Assembly (NCBI GenBank): GCA_964451955.1
Contig: CAYVKG010000005.1
Location: forward strand, 29,675-93,674
Direction of reading: 5' to 3'
From: JAPLNB01 sp964451955
Lineage (GTDB): Bacteria; Planctomycetota; Phycisphaerae; Tepidisphaerales; Tepidisphaeraceae
DNA: 64,000 nucleotides
In this document: one piece after another, positions 7,907 to 17,000 of the stretch
Position numbering within the stretch: the first letter of the stretch is position 1
Layout: each line of letters opens with the position of its first letter
Position numbers and translations under genes: made by a program
The notes under the pieces: generated by a model
The model's input: the letters and a program-made list of their open reading frames with translations, nothing else
Database searches by the model: none
Told to the model about the DNA's origin: nothing

Positions 7907-9121
7907 CTACTTGATCAGGTCCTGAAGCGTAAACACGGGCAAGAGCATTCCGACGACGACGGTGCCGATCAGTCCAGCCATGATGAACAGCAGTGCCGGT
8001 TCGGCCAGGGAGACGAGCATTCTCAGTTGCCGATCGAGGTCGCCTTCGAAAGAGACGGAGAGGCGGACGAGTTCCTTGTCGAGTCTTGCCGTTTCCTCGG
8101 CGACCGTAACCATTTCAACGACGGAAGCCGGGAAGAGTTCGGGGCATGCCGCCAGGCTTTTGGCGAGTGAGGCGCCGCGTTGGACTTCCTCGATGGCGTG
8201 AGAGACGGCGTCGGCGAGCGTCTGATTGCCCAGGGCTTCTCTGGCAACGCGTAGCGAGCTAATGAGTGGGACGCCCGCAGCCACGAGGGTACCCAGCATG
8301 CGGCAGAATCGCACGAGGGCGAATCTGGCGGCGACCCGGCCGAAACCGGGGAGCCGCAACACGAGTCGCTCGATGACGCGGCGGCCGGCCTCACTTCCGG
8401 CGGCCCGAACCATGCCGAAGATGGCCAGTGCCAGCGCGATTGCCAGGAAGAAGCCATAATTGATAAGCAGATCGCTGGCGCCGACGATGACCTGGGTAAG
8501 GGCGGGCAGCTTGCTTCCGAACTCGGAGAAGATGCCGGACATTTTGGGGATGAAATAGGTGAGGAGGAAGACGAGCACGCTGCAAGCGAGAACGGCCAGC
8601 AGCACGGGGTAGATCATGGCCGCCTTCACCTTGCCGCGGAGATCCTGTTCGCGGGCGCGGAAGTCGGCGATTTGCTGGAGCACGAGTGAGAGGAAACCGC
8701 CTGCCTCTCCTGCCCGCACCATGGCGACGTAGACCGTCGAGAAGGTTTTCGGCCATTTCAGCAGCGAATCGGCCAGCGACAGGCCCCCGACGACATCATC
8801 GTGAATGGTTGTCCAGGCCTGTTTTGCCACGGGATGGGATGCCTCGCGGGCCAGGAGGTTCAGGGATCGGGACAAGGGCAATCCTGCCGCCAGCAGGTTG
8901 GCCAACTCGCGTGTGAAGCTCTCGACGGCCGATTGGGGGATGCGCCCCCCGGTGGGTTGAAACGCCTGTTTGCGTTTTGACTCGCGGATTTCCTCGACGG
9001 CGAGGGGTGACAGGCCGCGGGCCATGACGATATCCATCGCGGCCGCCCGGCTTTCTGCTGGCAACGATCCGGTGGTCTGCTGTCCCTTCCTGTCCAGTGC
9101 CGTGTAAGCGAATACCGCCAT
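7907..9121 (-). CDS. gspF: T2SS inner-membrane platform protein GspF
   Basis: 404 residues, standard length. Opens with the conserved AVFAYTALDRKGQQTTGSLPAES and has two T2SSF domains, each with 'FTRELANLLAAGLPLSRSLNLL' or 'FCRMLGTLVAAGVPLISSL', and three membrane segments (YPVLLAVLACSVLVFLLTYF; GFFLAIALALAIFGMV; LLFIMAGLIGTVVVGMLLP). The start overlaps the gspE stop (ATGA), so the two are probably translated together; GspF is the platform on which the GspE ATPase works. Confidence 0.95.
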   Translation of the reverse strand: MAVFAYTALDRKGQQTTGSLPAESRAAAMDIVMARGLSPLAVEEIRESKRKQAFQPTGGRIPQSAVESFTRELANLLAAGLPLSRSLNLLAREASHPVAKQAWTTIHDDVVGGLSLADSLLKWPKTFSTVYVAMVRAGEAGGFLSLVLQQIADFRAREQDLRGKVKAAMIYPVLLAVLACSVLVFLLTYFIPKMSGIFSEFGSKLPALTQVIVGASDLLINYGFFLAIALALAIFGMVRAAGSEAGRRVIERLVLRLPGFGRVAARFALVRFCRMLGTLVAAGVPLISSLRVAREALGNQTLADAVSHAIEEVQRGASLAKSLAACPELFPASVVEMVTVAEETARLDKELVRLSVSFEGDLDRQLRMLVSLAEPALLFIMAGLIGTVVVGMLLPVFTLQDLIK

Positions 9122-10941
9122 CAGCTATGACTCCCGGCAGGTTGTGCGTTGCCGACGGTTTGCGGCGGCACATAATGGTGATCGCCGAATGTCCGTCCCG
9201 CTGCTTCCGCGCCGCTGGTGATTTCGTCCTTTGTTGCGCGCAACACTTCCTGCGGCGATGTTTTTCCGGCCGCGATGACCCGCCAGCCGTCGCCTCGCAA
9301 GCTGACCATGCCCTGTTCCATAGCCACCTTTCGCAGTTGTTGAGCGGGGGCGCGGTGCAGGATCAACTCGCGGATTTCGTCTGTTACGACCATCATCTCG
9401 AAGATGCCCATTCGCCCGCGATATCCTGTTCCCTGGCACGCGCGACATCCTCGCCCCCGGTACATCTTGGGCGGGACGACGGGTCCGAACTCATCCCGTA
9501 TCTGCTGTGCTTCTGTCTCGGGCAGTTCTTCCCTGCAGTGTGGGCAGATGAGCCTTACGAGTCGTTGTGCCACGACGACCTCCAGGGAGGATGCGACCAG
9601 ATAGGGTTCAAGCCCCATGTCGATCAGGCGTGTTGCTGCGCTCGGGGCGTCGTTTGTATGGAGTGTGCTGAAGACCAGGTGTCCGGTGAGAGAGGCCTGG
9701 ACGGCAATTTCCGCTGTTTCCTTGTCGCGAATCTCACCGATGAGCACGACATCGGGGTCATGTCGCAGGATGGCCCTTAGCCCCATTCCGAAGGTCAGCC
9801 CCGTCTTGGTGGACACCTGTATTTGATTGATGCCGTTGAGATGGTATTCGACGGGGTCTTCGATGGTGATGATTTTGCGTTCGATGTCGTTGATTTGGGA
9901 CAGGGCGGCGTAGAGCGTGGTGGTTTTTCCCGAACCGGTTGGCCCGGTGACCAGCACGATGCCATGTGGCATGTCGAGTATTCTGTTGAAGGCCTTGCGG
10001 TCCCGGTCCGACATTCCGAGGTGTTCGGTTCCGAGCAGGGCACCCTGGCGATCGAGAATACGCAAGACGACGGCTTCACCATGCAGCATGGGGATGACGG
10101 AAACGCGGACATCGATTTCGCGATCGGAGATTCGCAATTTGATTCGGCCGTCCTGTGGCAGGCGCTTTTCCGCAATATCCAGATGACTGAGGATTTTGAG
10201 TCGGGAGACGATGGCCGCCTGATAACGTCTCACTTGGGGCGGGATACTTGCCTGCTGCAACTCGCCGTCGATACGGTACCGGACGCGCAACTGGTCTTCG
10301 AACGGTTCGACGTGCACGTCGGTTGCCCGCAGATCGATTGCCTCGGTGAGCACCTGGTTGACGAATTTGATGATGGAAGCGTCCTGGGCCGCGTTGGTCA
10401 GGTCGAGTTCCTCGTCGTCGCCCTTGGCGTCGATGACCTGAACATCGTCGGACGCGGATGCCAGAGTCTGCAAGGTGTCAGCGCCGACGCCGAGGAGGCT
10501 CTTGAGGCATCGTTGTATTTCGGCGGAAGTTGCCGCGACCGGCCGGCAATCGCGCCCGCTGGCGAGCCGGAGGGCATCCAGGCCGGTCATGTCACACAGG
10601 TTGCTGGTGGCGACTGTCACGATGCCGTCAACTTCCTCGATTGGCAAGAGGCCGTGCTGCACGAGGAGCCGGGTTGGGAACTTGGCGAGGAACTCTTTGG
10701 GTGGGGAGTGTTTGTCGATGTCGAGAAAGGGGATGTCGAAGATGCCGGCGAGGCTGCGAAGGAGCGTCTCTTCGGCGATTCCGTCAGCAGTGAGGACCGC
10801 CTCATCGAGCGGCTTTCCTTCCGCCATCGCCTGGCGTGCTCGGACAGCGGCCGATTCGTCCAGAACACCTTGGCTCACCAGTTGTGCAATCAGGTCCGGC
10901 ACAGGAAGCACCTCATCGGCAACGATAGAGACGGTATGCAC
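9121..10941 (-). CDS. gspE: T2SS assembly ATPase GspE
   Basis: 606 residues from a GTG start without a clear Shine-Dalgarno. An N-terminal MshEN/T2SSE_N domain (residues ~15-150) is followed by the secretion ATPase core: Walker A GPTGSGKTT (333-341), Asp box EDPVE (361-365), Walker B DVVLIGEIRD (397-406) and His box TGHLVFSTLHTNDA. The zinc module is present: Cys466, Cys469, Cys499 and Cys502 (CPHC…CRAC). It powers pseudopilus extension from the cytoplasm. First gene of the gsp operon, 60 nt downstream of a hairpin terminator that ends the sigma-factor cluster. Confidence 0.95.
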   Translation of the reverse strand: MHTVSIVADEVLPVPDLIAQLVSQGVLDESAAVRARQAMAEGKPLDEAVLTADGIAEETLLRSLAGIFDIPFLDIDKHSPPKEFLAKFPTRLLVQHGLLPIEEVDGIVTVATSNLCDMTGLDALRLASGRDCRPVAATSAEIQRCLKSLLGVGADTLQTLASASDDVQVIDAKGDDEELDLTNAAQDASIIKFVNQVLTEAIDLRATDVHVEPFEDQLRVRYRIDGELQQASIPPQVRRYQAAIVSRLKILSHLDIAEKRLPQDGRIKLRISDREIDVRVSVIPMLHGEAVVLRILDRQGALLGTEHLGMSDRDRKAFNRILDMPHGIVLVTGPTGSGKTTTLYAALSQINDIERKIITIEDPVEYHLNGINQIQVSTKTGLTFGMGLRAILRHDPDVVLIGEIRDKETAEIAVQASLTGHLVFSTLHTNDAPSAATRLIDMGLEPYLVASSLEVVVAQRLVRLICPHCREELPETEAQQIRDEFGPVVPPKMYRGRGCRACQGTGYRGRMGIFEMMVVTDEIRELILHRAPAQQLRKVAMEQGMVSLRGDGWRVIAAGKTSPQEVLRATKDEITSGAEAAGRTFGDHHYVPPQTVGNAQPAGSHS

Positions 10942-10964
10942 GACACGTCATCAGGACGGAAGGC

Positions 10965-10988
10965 GGGACGCGGCAGGAGCCGCGTCCC
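10965..10988 (-). terminator. Hairpin terminator between the sigma-factor cluster and gspE
   Basis: A perfect 10-bp inverted repeat (GGGACGCGGC / GCCGCGTCCC) with a 4-nt loop lies 15 nt downstream of the stop codon of the Gly-rich secreted gene and upstream of gspE, both on the minus strand. There is no strong T-run, so termination is inferred from stem strength and position. Confidence 0.55.
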
Positions 10989-11003
10989 AGCCATCGCTAG
11001 ACA

Positions 11004-11552
11004 CTACTCAAGAGTTCCGGAAAGTGTCAGTTGTGCCTCCTGTCGTAGCGTCAGAACCTCCTTGAGGTCCTTTTGCGCCTTGGCAAGTTCCGCCTGGGCT
11101 TCGTCCCGGGCCGTGCGGTAGGCTTTGAGTTTCGCTGCGATATCGTCGGCCTTTGAGTCCTTGTTTTCGAGGGTGGCTCGGAGTTCCTGAGCCGCCTTGC
11201 CCAGAGTGGTTGTGGGGGCCTGATCGCCGCCGCGTCCACCGCGTCCGCCCATCATTCCGCCGAAGGCGCCGCCGCGGGCATTTCGTTGGGCTTCCATGAC
11301 TTTTTCGAGCTTGGGCAGCAGGACCTTCCATTCGTCGTCGGTTGCGCCGAGTTGCTCTTTCATGCGATCCATCATGCGTTGTCGCATCTGGGCGGGGTCG
11401 AAGTTACCGCCGCCCGGTCCGCCGCCCTGTCCGCCGCCCTGTCCGCCGCCGCGGTTTCCGCGACCGCCGCCGCCCTGTTGGGCCATGGCCAGGCTGCCGA
11501 ATGCGAACATCAATGCCGCGAAGGTGAAAACAGCCAACTTCCTACCGAACAT
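11004..11552 (-). CDS. Small secreted Gly-rich helical protein
   Basis: 182 residues from ATG 11552, preceded by AAGGAGCAACCC. Signal peptide (LAVFTFAALMFAFGSLAMAQ), a Gly/Arg-rich low-complexity stretch (QQGGGGRGNRGGG…, residues 24-48), then a helical part with 'QMRQRMMDRMKEQLGATDDEW', a second GGMMGGRGGRGG patch, and a charged coiled coil (AKLKAYRTARDEAQAELAKAQKDL). The helical part resembles the envelope-stress proteins of the Spy/CpxP kind only loosely. It is the last gene of the sigma/anti-sigma cluster and is probably extracytoplasmic. Function unknown. Confidence 0.75.
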   Translation of the reverse strand: MFGRKLAVFTFAALMFAFGSLAMAQQGGGGRGNRGGGQGGGQGGGPGGGNFDPAQMRQRMMDRMKEQLGATDDEWKVLLPKLEKVMEAQRNARGGAFGGMMGGRGGRGGDQAPTTTLGKAAQELRATLENKDSKADDIAAKLKAYRTARDEAQAELAKAQKDLKEVLTLRQEAQLTLSGTLE

Positions 11553-11587
11553 GGGTTGCTCCTTACCCGTCGCCGGGTCTAGTGCGA

Positions 11588-12133
11588 CTACTGTGTTGAG
11601 GCGGGCCGAGTCGTCGCTCTCTCGTCTCCCCGCCAACCGGGTCCACCACGAAAACGTCGATCTCGCTCGCGCGATTTCAACATTTCGTCGTACTTTGCGC
11701 GCTGCTGATCATTCAGCAGCAGCTTGGTCTGATCAATGGCCTTCTGCACCGACTTGGGTGGCTCGCGATCGACTTGAGCCATTTTTGTCGAATAGTCCCG
11801 CTTGATGTTTTCATAGGTCTCGTGCTTGTCATGGGGCAGCATGGACAGAATGGCGTCCTCGCGTTCCTGGCGGATCGTGTTTCGCCGTTCCTCTCGCTCG
11901 CGAATCGTCTGCTTGCGGACATCTTCCCAAATTTTCCGGACCTGTTCCTCCTGCTGGGGAGACAGGTCCAATTGCGACGCGATCCACCATCGGCGAGGCT
12001 TGTTCTCGGGGTGGGGCTGGGCCTGGGGCGCCGCGAGATTCGCCACCTGCCTGGGTCCTGCCAGACCGAGCACGAGGCCTGCCCCGAAAGCCAAGACGAA
12101 GCCGGCGATTACCCAAACGATGGCTTTGCTCAT
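11588..12133 (-). CDS. Membrane-anchored Spy/CpxP-like (LTxxQ-type) protein
   Basis: 181 residues. ATG 12133 overlaps the anti-sigma stop (ATGA). One N-terminal membrane helix (AIVWVIAGFVLAFGAGLVLGLAG), then an all-helical extracytoplasmic part containing 'LDLSPQQEEQVRKIWEDVRKQTI', an LTxxQ-like repeat as in periplasmic Spy/CpxP and heavy-metal sensor proteins, and a second similar helix pair ending in 'LNDQQRAKYDEML'. The C-terminus is basic and low complexity. With the sigma and anti-sigma genes it suggests an envelope-sensing unit; this role is inference. Confidence 0.65.
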   Translation of the reverse strand: MSKAIVWVIAGFVLAFGAGLVLGLAGPRQVANLAAPQAQPHPENKPRRWWIASQLDLSPQQEEQVRKIWEDVRKQTIREREERRNTIRQEREDAILSMLPHDKHETYENIKRDYSTKMAQVDREPPKSVQKAIDQTKLLLNDQQRAKYDEMLKSRERDRRFRGGPGWRGDERATTRPASTQ

Positions 12134-12591
12134 GGCTTGTCTCCCCCATGCATAGGCCCGGCTTCCAACCATAGGGCGATTTCCAACCGATCGCTCGCGG
12201 TTTCCGGGTCGGGCGAAGCCGGTTCGGCCGTCTGCCAGTCAACCATCATTGTTTCCCATGGTGACGGCTGCGCGGCCACAGGGTTCTGGTGCCACAGGGC
12301 AAACAGCCCGATTGCGAGGAGGATTGATGCCGCCGCCGTCAACTTTGCCGCGATGCGGGCGATGACCCGGTTGCGTAATGAGGTTGCCGAGTCTCGCAAG
12401 TTTTGCATGGTTTGGACCGACAACAGAGGCCGCTTCATTTTGGCGAGCAGCCGGGTAAGCCCCTGAAGCTCTTGCAATTCCCGTTGGCACTCCGCGCACC
12501 CGGCCAGATGCCGCTGGAACGCGTTTTTGGCCGAGGCAGCCAGTTGCCCGTCGTACCAGGCGTGAAGATTTGGGCTCTGATCGCAACTCAT
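12130..12591 (-). CDS. Zinc-binding anti-sigma factor
   Basis: 153 residues. The N-terminus has the zf-HC2/ZAS motif His28-x3-Cys32-x2-Cys35 (HLAGCAEC), which holds ECF sigma factors. A single membrane helix lies at ~82-100 (AKLTAAASILLAIGLFALW) and is followed by a short outer segment rich in Pro and Glu. It begins 37 nt after the sigma gene and overlaps the next gene by four bases, the usual arrangement of a cognate sigma/anti-sigma pair. Confidence 0.85.
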   Translation of the reverse strand: MSCDQSPNLHAWYDGQLAASAKNAFQRHLAGCAECQRELQELQGLTRLLAKMKRPLLSVQTMQNLRDSATSLRNRVIARIAAKLTAAASILLAIGLFALWHQNPVAAQPSPWETMMVDWQTAEPASPDPETASDRLEIALWLEAGPMHGGDKP

Positions 12592-12628
12592 GGCAGCGAC
12601 TCCTTCATCCGCTGCGGTTTTGCAGCCA

Positions 12629-13255
12629 TCACTGCAAATACTCTCGGTATCGTTCTCGCAACTCGCGTCTTGCGCGGTGCAGCCGCGATTCCACGGTTCC
12701 CTGTGGCACTCCCAACGTTTGGGCCATCTCGTCGTAACTCATGCCTTCCAGTTCTCGGAGTACGATCACCTGCCGATGTTCCTCGGAGAGCGTCTGCAGC
12801 ATGTGCATCACATCCACGCTGGCGTCGACCGCCGTTGCGGCCGGATTGACCGCCAAGCCCTCCGCTTCGGGTGTTGCCGGGATGGCGTTCTGATTCAACG
12901 GGATGACTTTTTCCCGGGCGCGGCGTCGTTTAGCCAAGGCACACTGCTTCACTACGATCCGCACCAGCCAAGTTTTCACAGACGCCTCATGCCGAAATCC
13001 TGTGGAACCTTTCAGCATGGCGGTAAAAGTCTCCTGAACCACATCTTCCGCATCTGCCGCATTTGCCGTCAGCGAAAACGCCAGACCGAAAAGATGATCC
13101 GCATATCGGTCGACCAGCGTGAGAAACGCGGACTCGCTGCCGCGACCGACGCTCCGCAACAACTCCGCGTCGCTTGGGCGCGTCGGATCGATCACAGGCC
13201 AAGTCACTTGGCCTATGTTACTGTTGCGATCCGGGATGTTTTTCTTCCATCGCAT
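12629..13255 (-). CDS. ECF-family RNA polymerase sigma factor
   Basis: 208 residues from ATG 13255, chosen because AGGAAA lies ~8 nt upstream; the open frame continues to 13636 without a better start. Region 2 is present (DRYADHLFGLAFSLTANAAD, then AEDVVQETF), as is region 4 with its helix-turn-helix (LSEEHRQVIVLRELEGMSY, then TLGVPQGTVESRLHRARREL). The linker contains an insert around residues 120-150. It heads a four-gene cluster with its anti-sigma factor and probably directs an envelope-linked regulon. Confidence 0.9.
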   Translation of the reverse strand: MRWKKNIPDRNSNIGQVTWPVIDPTRPSDAELLRSVGRGSESAFLTLVDRYADHLFGLAFSLTANAADAEDVVQETFTAMLKGSTGFRHEASVKTWLVRIVVKQCALAKRRRAREKVIPLNQNAIPATPEAEGLAVNPAATAVDASVDVMHMLQTLSEEHRQVIVLRELEGMSYDEMAQTLGVPQGTVESRLHRARRELRERYREYLQ

Positions 13256-14082
13256 CGCCCATTTCCTGTCTTTTGTGCTTGCGGCACGGTAATGTGCGCC
13301 CATGTCTACGTTTGCGGCGACCGGCGCGTCCATCTTACCGCAACTCGCCCCGGTCAAGTGCCCGACCTCACCAGAATCGCGAACACGAACTGAAGCGAGC
13401 CCCCTGTTAACAGTTGCGGACGAGCTCGCCTTAAGCCGCGGATTGCTGAAAGCCGGGCCTGGTTGATCGGGGTTTTGAAGCGGCCCAGGGACCATGCCCG
13501 GACTGGATTTCCATGACTTGGCGGATGGGTGTGGTGTTTCGAGTTTGAGGACTGACCGGCGTGATCCCATGCGGTCAGGCTCTCGCCGGGTGAACGGTTG
13601 CTTTGTCCTTGAGGCGAAGGGGATGCTCGTTCCCAACGAATGGGAGAACTTGGCTGTGCGACTGAGTACTCTTTTGGCGAGATGCGCAGTATTTGCTGGC
13701 CGCGAAATGTAGCCGAAACGGCGGGAATTGAGTGCGGTGAGCGTCAGAGACGGTGGGGAGGAGAAACGACTTGGCGTTGTCTGGTGGGCCGAGGATTTTC
13801 GGTTGTTTCATGCAACGGCAACGCGTGGGTGGCGTCCTATTTAGAGACATGTGCTCAGGTTGACACCCTGCCTCAGCAGTGATAGAAACTGAAGGCCCCG
13901 GACGTGCGGCCGAACGTGACAGAGGCTGGAACCTGTTGTGCGGCTTGGGGTTATTGGGAATGCGGCAGGATGTTGGATGCGCGGGTGATCCGACGCGTCG
14001 CAGAGTGGACGAGTTGTTGCTTCAACGATCTTTCCAGTCCCCGGTCCGTTTTCGGGACAGGTCGACTGAGGAGGAGCACCAG
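13256..14082. other. Divergent intergenic region (~830 nt)
   Basis: Lies between the ECF sigma gene (minus) and the large LEPR protein (plus). It holds one convincing promoter (13860-13888), a perfect 10-bp palindrome CTGTTAACAG at 13404-13413, and a ~190-nt leader for the downstream gene ending in GAGGAGGAG before the ATG. A 91-residue minus-strand reading frame (13575-13850) shows no signal or domain and no ribosome binding site. No other gene was seen. Confidence 0.6.
13860..13888 (+). promoter_or_regulatory. Sigma70-type promoter for the 1449-residue LEPR protein
   Basis: A perfect -35 TTGACA is separated by 17 nt from -10 TAGAAA (4 of 6 to TATAAT). The predicted start near 13895 leaves a ~190-nt untranslated leader before ATG 14083. 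Confidence 0.6.
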
Positions 14083-17000
14083 ATGAGTTTGCATCGCAGG
14101 GCCTCGAACCGATCGCGGCGGATCGTCAGACACAAGAATCTGCTTGCCCATATCGAGAACCTGGAATCGCGAACGCTCCTGACGACATTGATTGGGCCGG
14201 GATCTTATTCCTACACAGATCCGCTGACGCGCATTACCACAACGGACGTTCTGACGCAAAGCGTTGTTTGTCGCGATGCGCAAGACAATTTGATGCAGGT
14301 CACGGTTGGGGGGAACATTACCGCCGAGTTCATTGCAGCCTATGTTGACGAAGACACCGGCCTAGTTACGTTGCGCGACTTGGTCGGGGAGAACGAAATG
14401 GACCCCGCCGATCCGGCGCAACGACTTCCCGGGGCGGACATATTCGCGATCTACGTGCAGAAAGCGGACATCGACTCGTTTATCGCGATCACGAGCATTG
14501 AACGAGCACAGGGGACAGGCAAGATCACTTTGCAGCCGTTTGAGGAGAATGCCGGGGCGTTGCGCGTCAACAGCGCAAGAGACGGGAACATCATCACGAT
14601 CGACACGGCGGCGAATACCGGCAAGCTGTATCTGGGGGCCCGTACCAAAGCCATGCAGGGTCAGCAGAATGCTGAGGACGTTCCGATATTGGCGGTGCCG
14701 ATGACGGGGCCGATGGGTGTGATGCCGGGCACGAGAGGCGAATTGCTGCGTGCGGGACTGGTCGTGGCGGACAACCAGGATCTCGGCAGGTTTCTGTTTG
14801 GTGGGACCGTGACGGGGCGCGTGGTTCTGGGCGGTTCGATTAACCTGTTCGCGTGTGGAGAACTGCTCACGGGCGAGACAGGCGGGACGTTTGCCTCGAC
14901 GACGGCTTCGCTTTCACCCAGTAATTTCCAAGTCAAAGGCGACCTCAGGAACCTCATCGTTGCCGGCCCGATTGGCACCGATTCCGGGGACGATTTGGAC
15001 AATCCGGCGTACCTTACGCGGTTTGATTTGAAGGTTGGCGGACGATTGGGGCAGGTTCGGACGTACGATTCGTTTACCGGCGCAGTGAATGTTCTTGGCA
15101 TCGAAGGCGTCTCGGCGACGGCGGCTGCCCAATTCGAAATCGAAACGCGCGGTTACAGCTTTGAGGGCTCCCTGTCCGGTTATTCCCCGAGTTTCGAACG
15201 CGGAGATCTTACAGACGCGGTTTTCTACAACGATACTCTGGAGACCGCACAGTATGTGGCTTCTTTCAGCAGCGCGGAGCTTGGCCAGAACAACATCGTG
15301 CAGGTTCGCGGGGTGCTTGCGGGAACGGATAAACTGGCGGACTTCACGGACTTTTATGCTGTTTCGATGATGGCGGGGCAGACCATTGAGACACAACTGG
15401 TGGATCTGGAACTGGCCGGGATTACGGTTCCGACTTTCCCCAGCGTCTGCGTCGGCGTTTTTGATCCCGACGGGCGGCTCATTGCCACCAACTACGCGAA
15501 TACCGACGAGACGAGCGTTGCCAATCTGCCGTTCCGATTTACGACGGATCGTCCCGGCTTGTATCGGTTTGCCGTTGCTATTTTTGGCGACACCATCTTT
15601 GCCGGCGACTCGACCAACGCCGATGACAGGGGCACCACGCGATACGAGCTGCGCATTTCGAATGTGGGCAAGATCACCCTCGGCGGGGTTATCGCGACGA
15701 ACAACGTGTTTGACTGCGAATATGGTTCGCCAGGTTTTACGGTGCAGAACGGGGACCTTGGAGCGTTGGTTGCCGGCAATGCTTACTTTGCCTACAACAA
15801 GATGCTGCCAAGTTCGACGATGGTTCGGACGTCCACGAGCGTGGAGGTGCTCAACGGTAATCTGCGGACGATCCAGGGCGGGCAGGTTGGTCTGCTCCGG
15901 AACGGCCTCTGGCACGAAGGGGCGAATCTACATGTTCCCGGCGGGAATGTCGGGCTGCTTCGGTCGACAGCGGGAATTCTGGTCGTCAACGACGACTATA
16001 TTGCCGACAGTTATGTGCCACTGCTCGAGCCCACGGACACTCCCTTGCCGCCTTTGCCGATTGTGAACGGGGACTATCAGCTCGTGGATGCCGCCACCAC
16101 GTTTTTCGGGAACCTCATCACCAACAAGAGAATCGGCGTGGTGCGTGCGGGCGATATGGCCACCCGACCGGCCAGCACGTTCATGGTGAACGCGGACCAG
16201 ACTGGCGATGACGGCGTGATCGATCTGATTGATGTCGCGGGGAACTTCGGCACCATTCAGTCGGGCGGACCGCACATCCTCACGGGACCGAAGGGCAACG
16301 TGCGTTATTTGAACGTGCTTGGGACGGTGTATCGGGACATCATTTTCGGAAGTGGCGTCGCGCCTGCCACGCCATACCAGGACGGCGAAGCGGTCATCCT
16401 CAACGATGACTCCGGTTCCACGCTCACGATCTCGCCGACGTCAGCGACGGGTGCCCTGACCATTACGACTTACGGCATTCGCGGGTCTGGCGGCGTTGCT
16501 GTCGTCCGGATTGATGCGACGTCGGGCGTGGCCGTCAGCGGAAATCTCGAGTCCTCGTTGGCCGGCGCGGAGATTGCTCAGTTGCGAATTGCACCCGGTG
16601 TGGCGGGACCGGGGATTGTGCAACTTCCCAACGGGCAGCTTGCGCTCGACCCTGCCGCGCCGCAGTTGTCGGTGGATATCAACGGCAAGGGACGCGTTGA
16701 TGTTTTTGCGGTGATCGGCCCGCGTTTTACGCGGATTGCCAATAACTCCACCGGTGAGATTGTCAACGTGCTGGCCGACTCGATAGGGGAACTGCGCGGC
16801 CAGACGCTGGGAGTGCCGATGCACAGCACGGATTCGGCGGTGCTGCCGCAGGCGATTCTTGTCGGTTCTGTTGCGGCCAATCCCGGTGTCTACCCATTTG
16901 ACCAGCAGCGCGTCGGCATCATCGCCAGCGACATCCTGACCGCAACCAGTCGCGGCGCGGTGGGCAACATCATTGTCAGTCCCGCTGTTGCCGGCGACGT

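Noticed and set aside
9823..11121. 432-residue open frame on the plus strand
   Set aside because: It lies antisense to gspE, which has every expected ATPase motif; composition is a GC-rich shadow.
13575..13850. 91-residue minus-strand frame in the sigma/LEPR gap
   Set aside because: No ribosome binding site, no domain, and codon content unlike neighbours.
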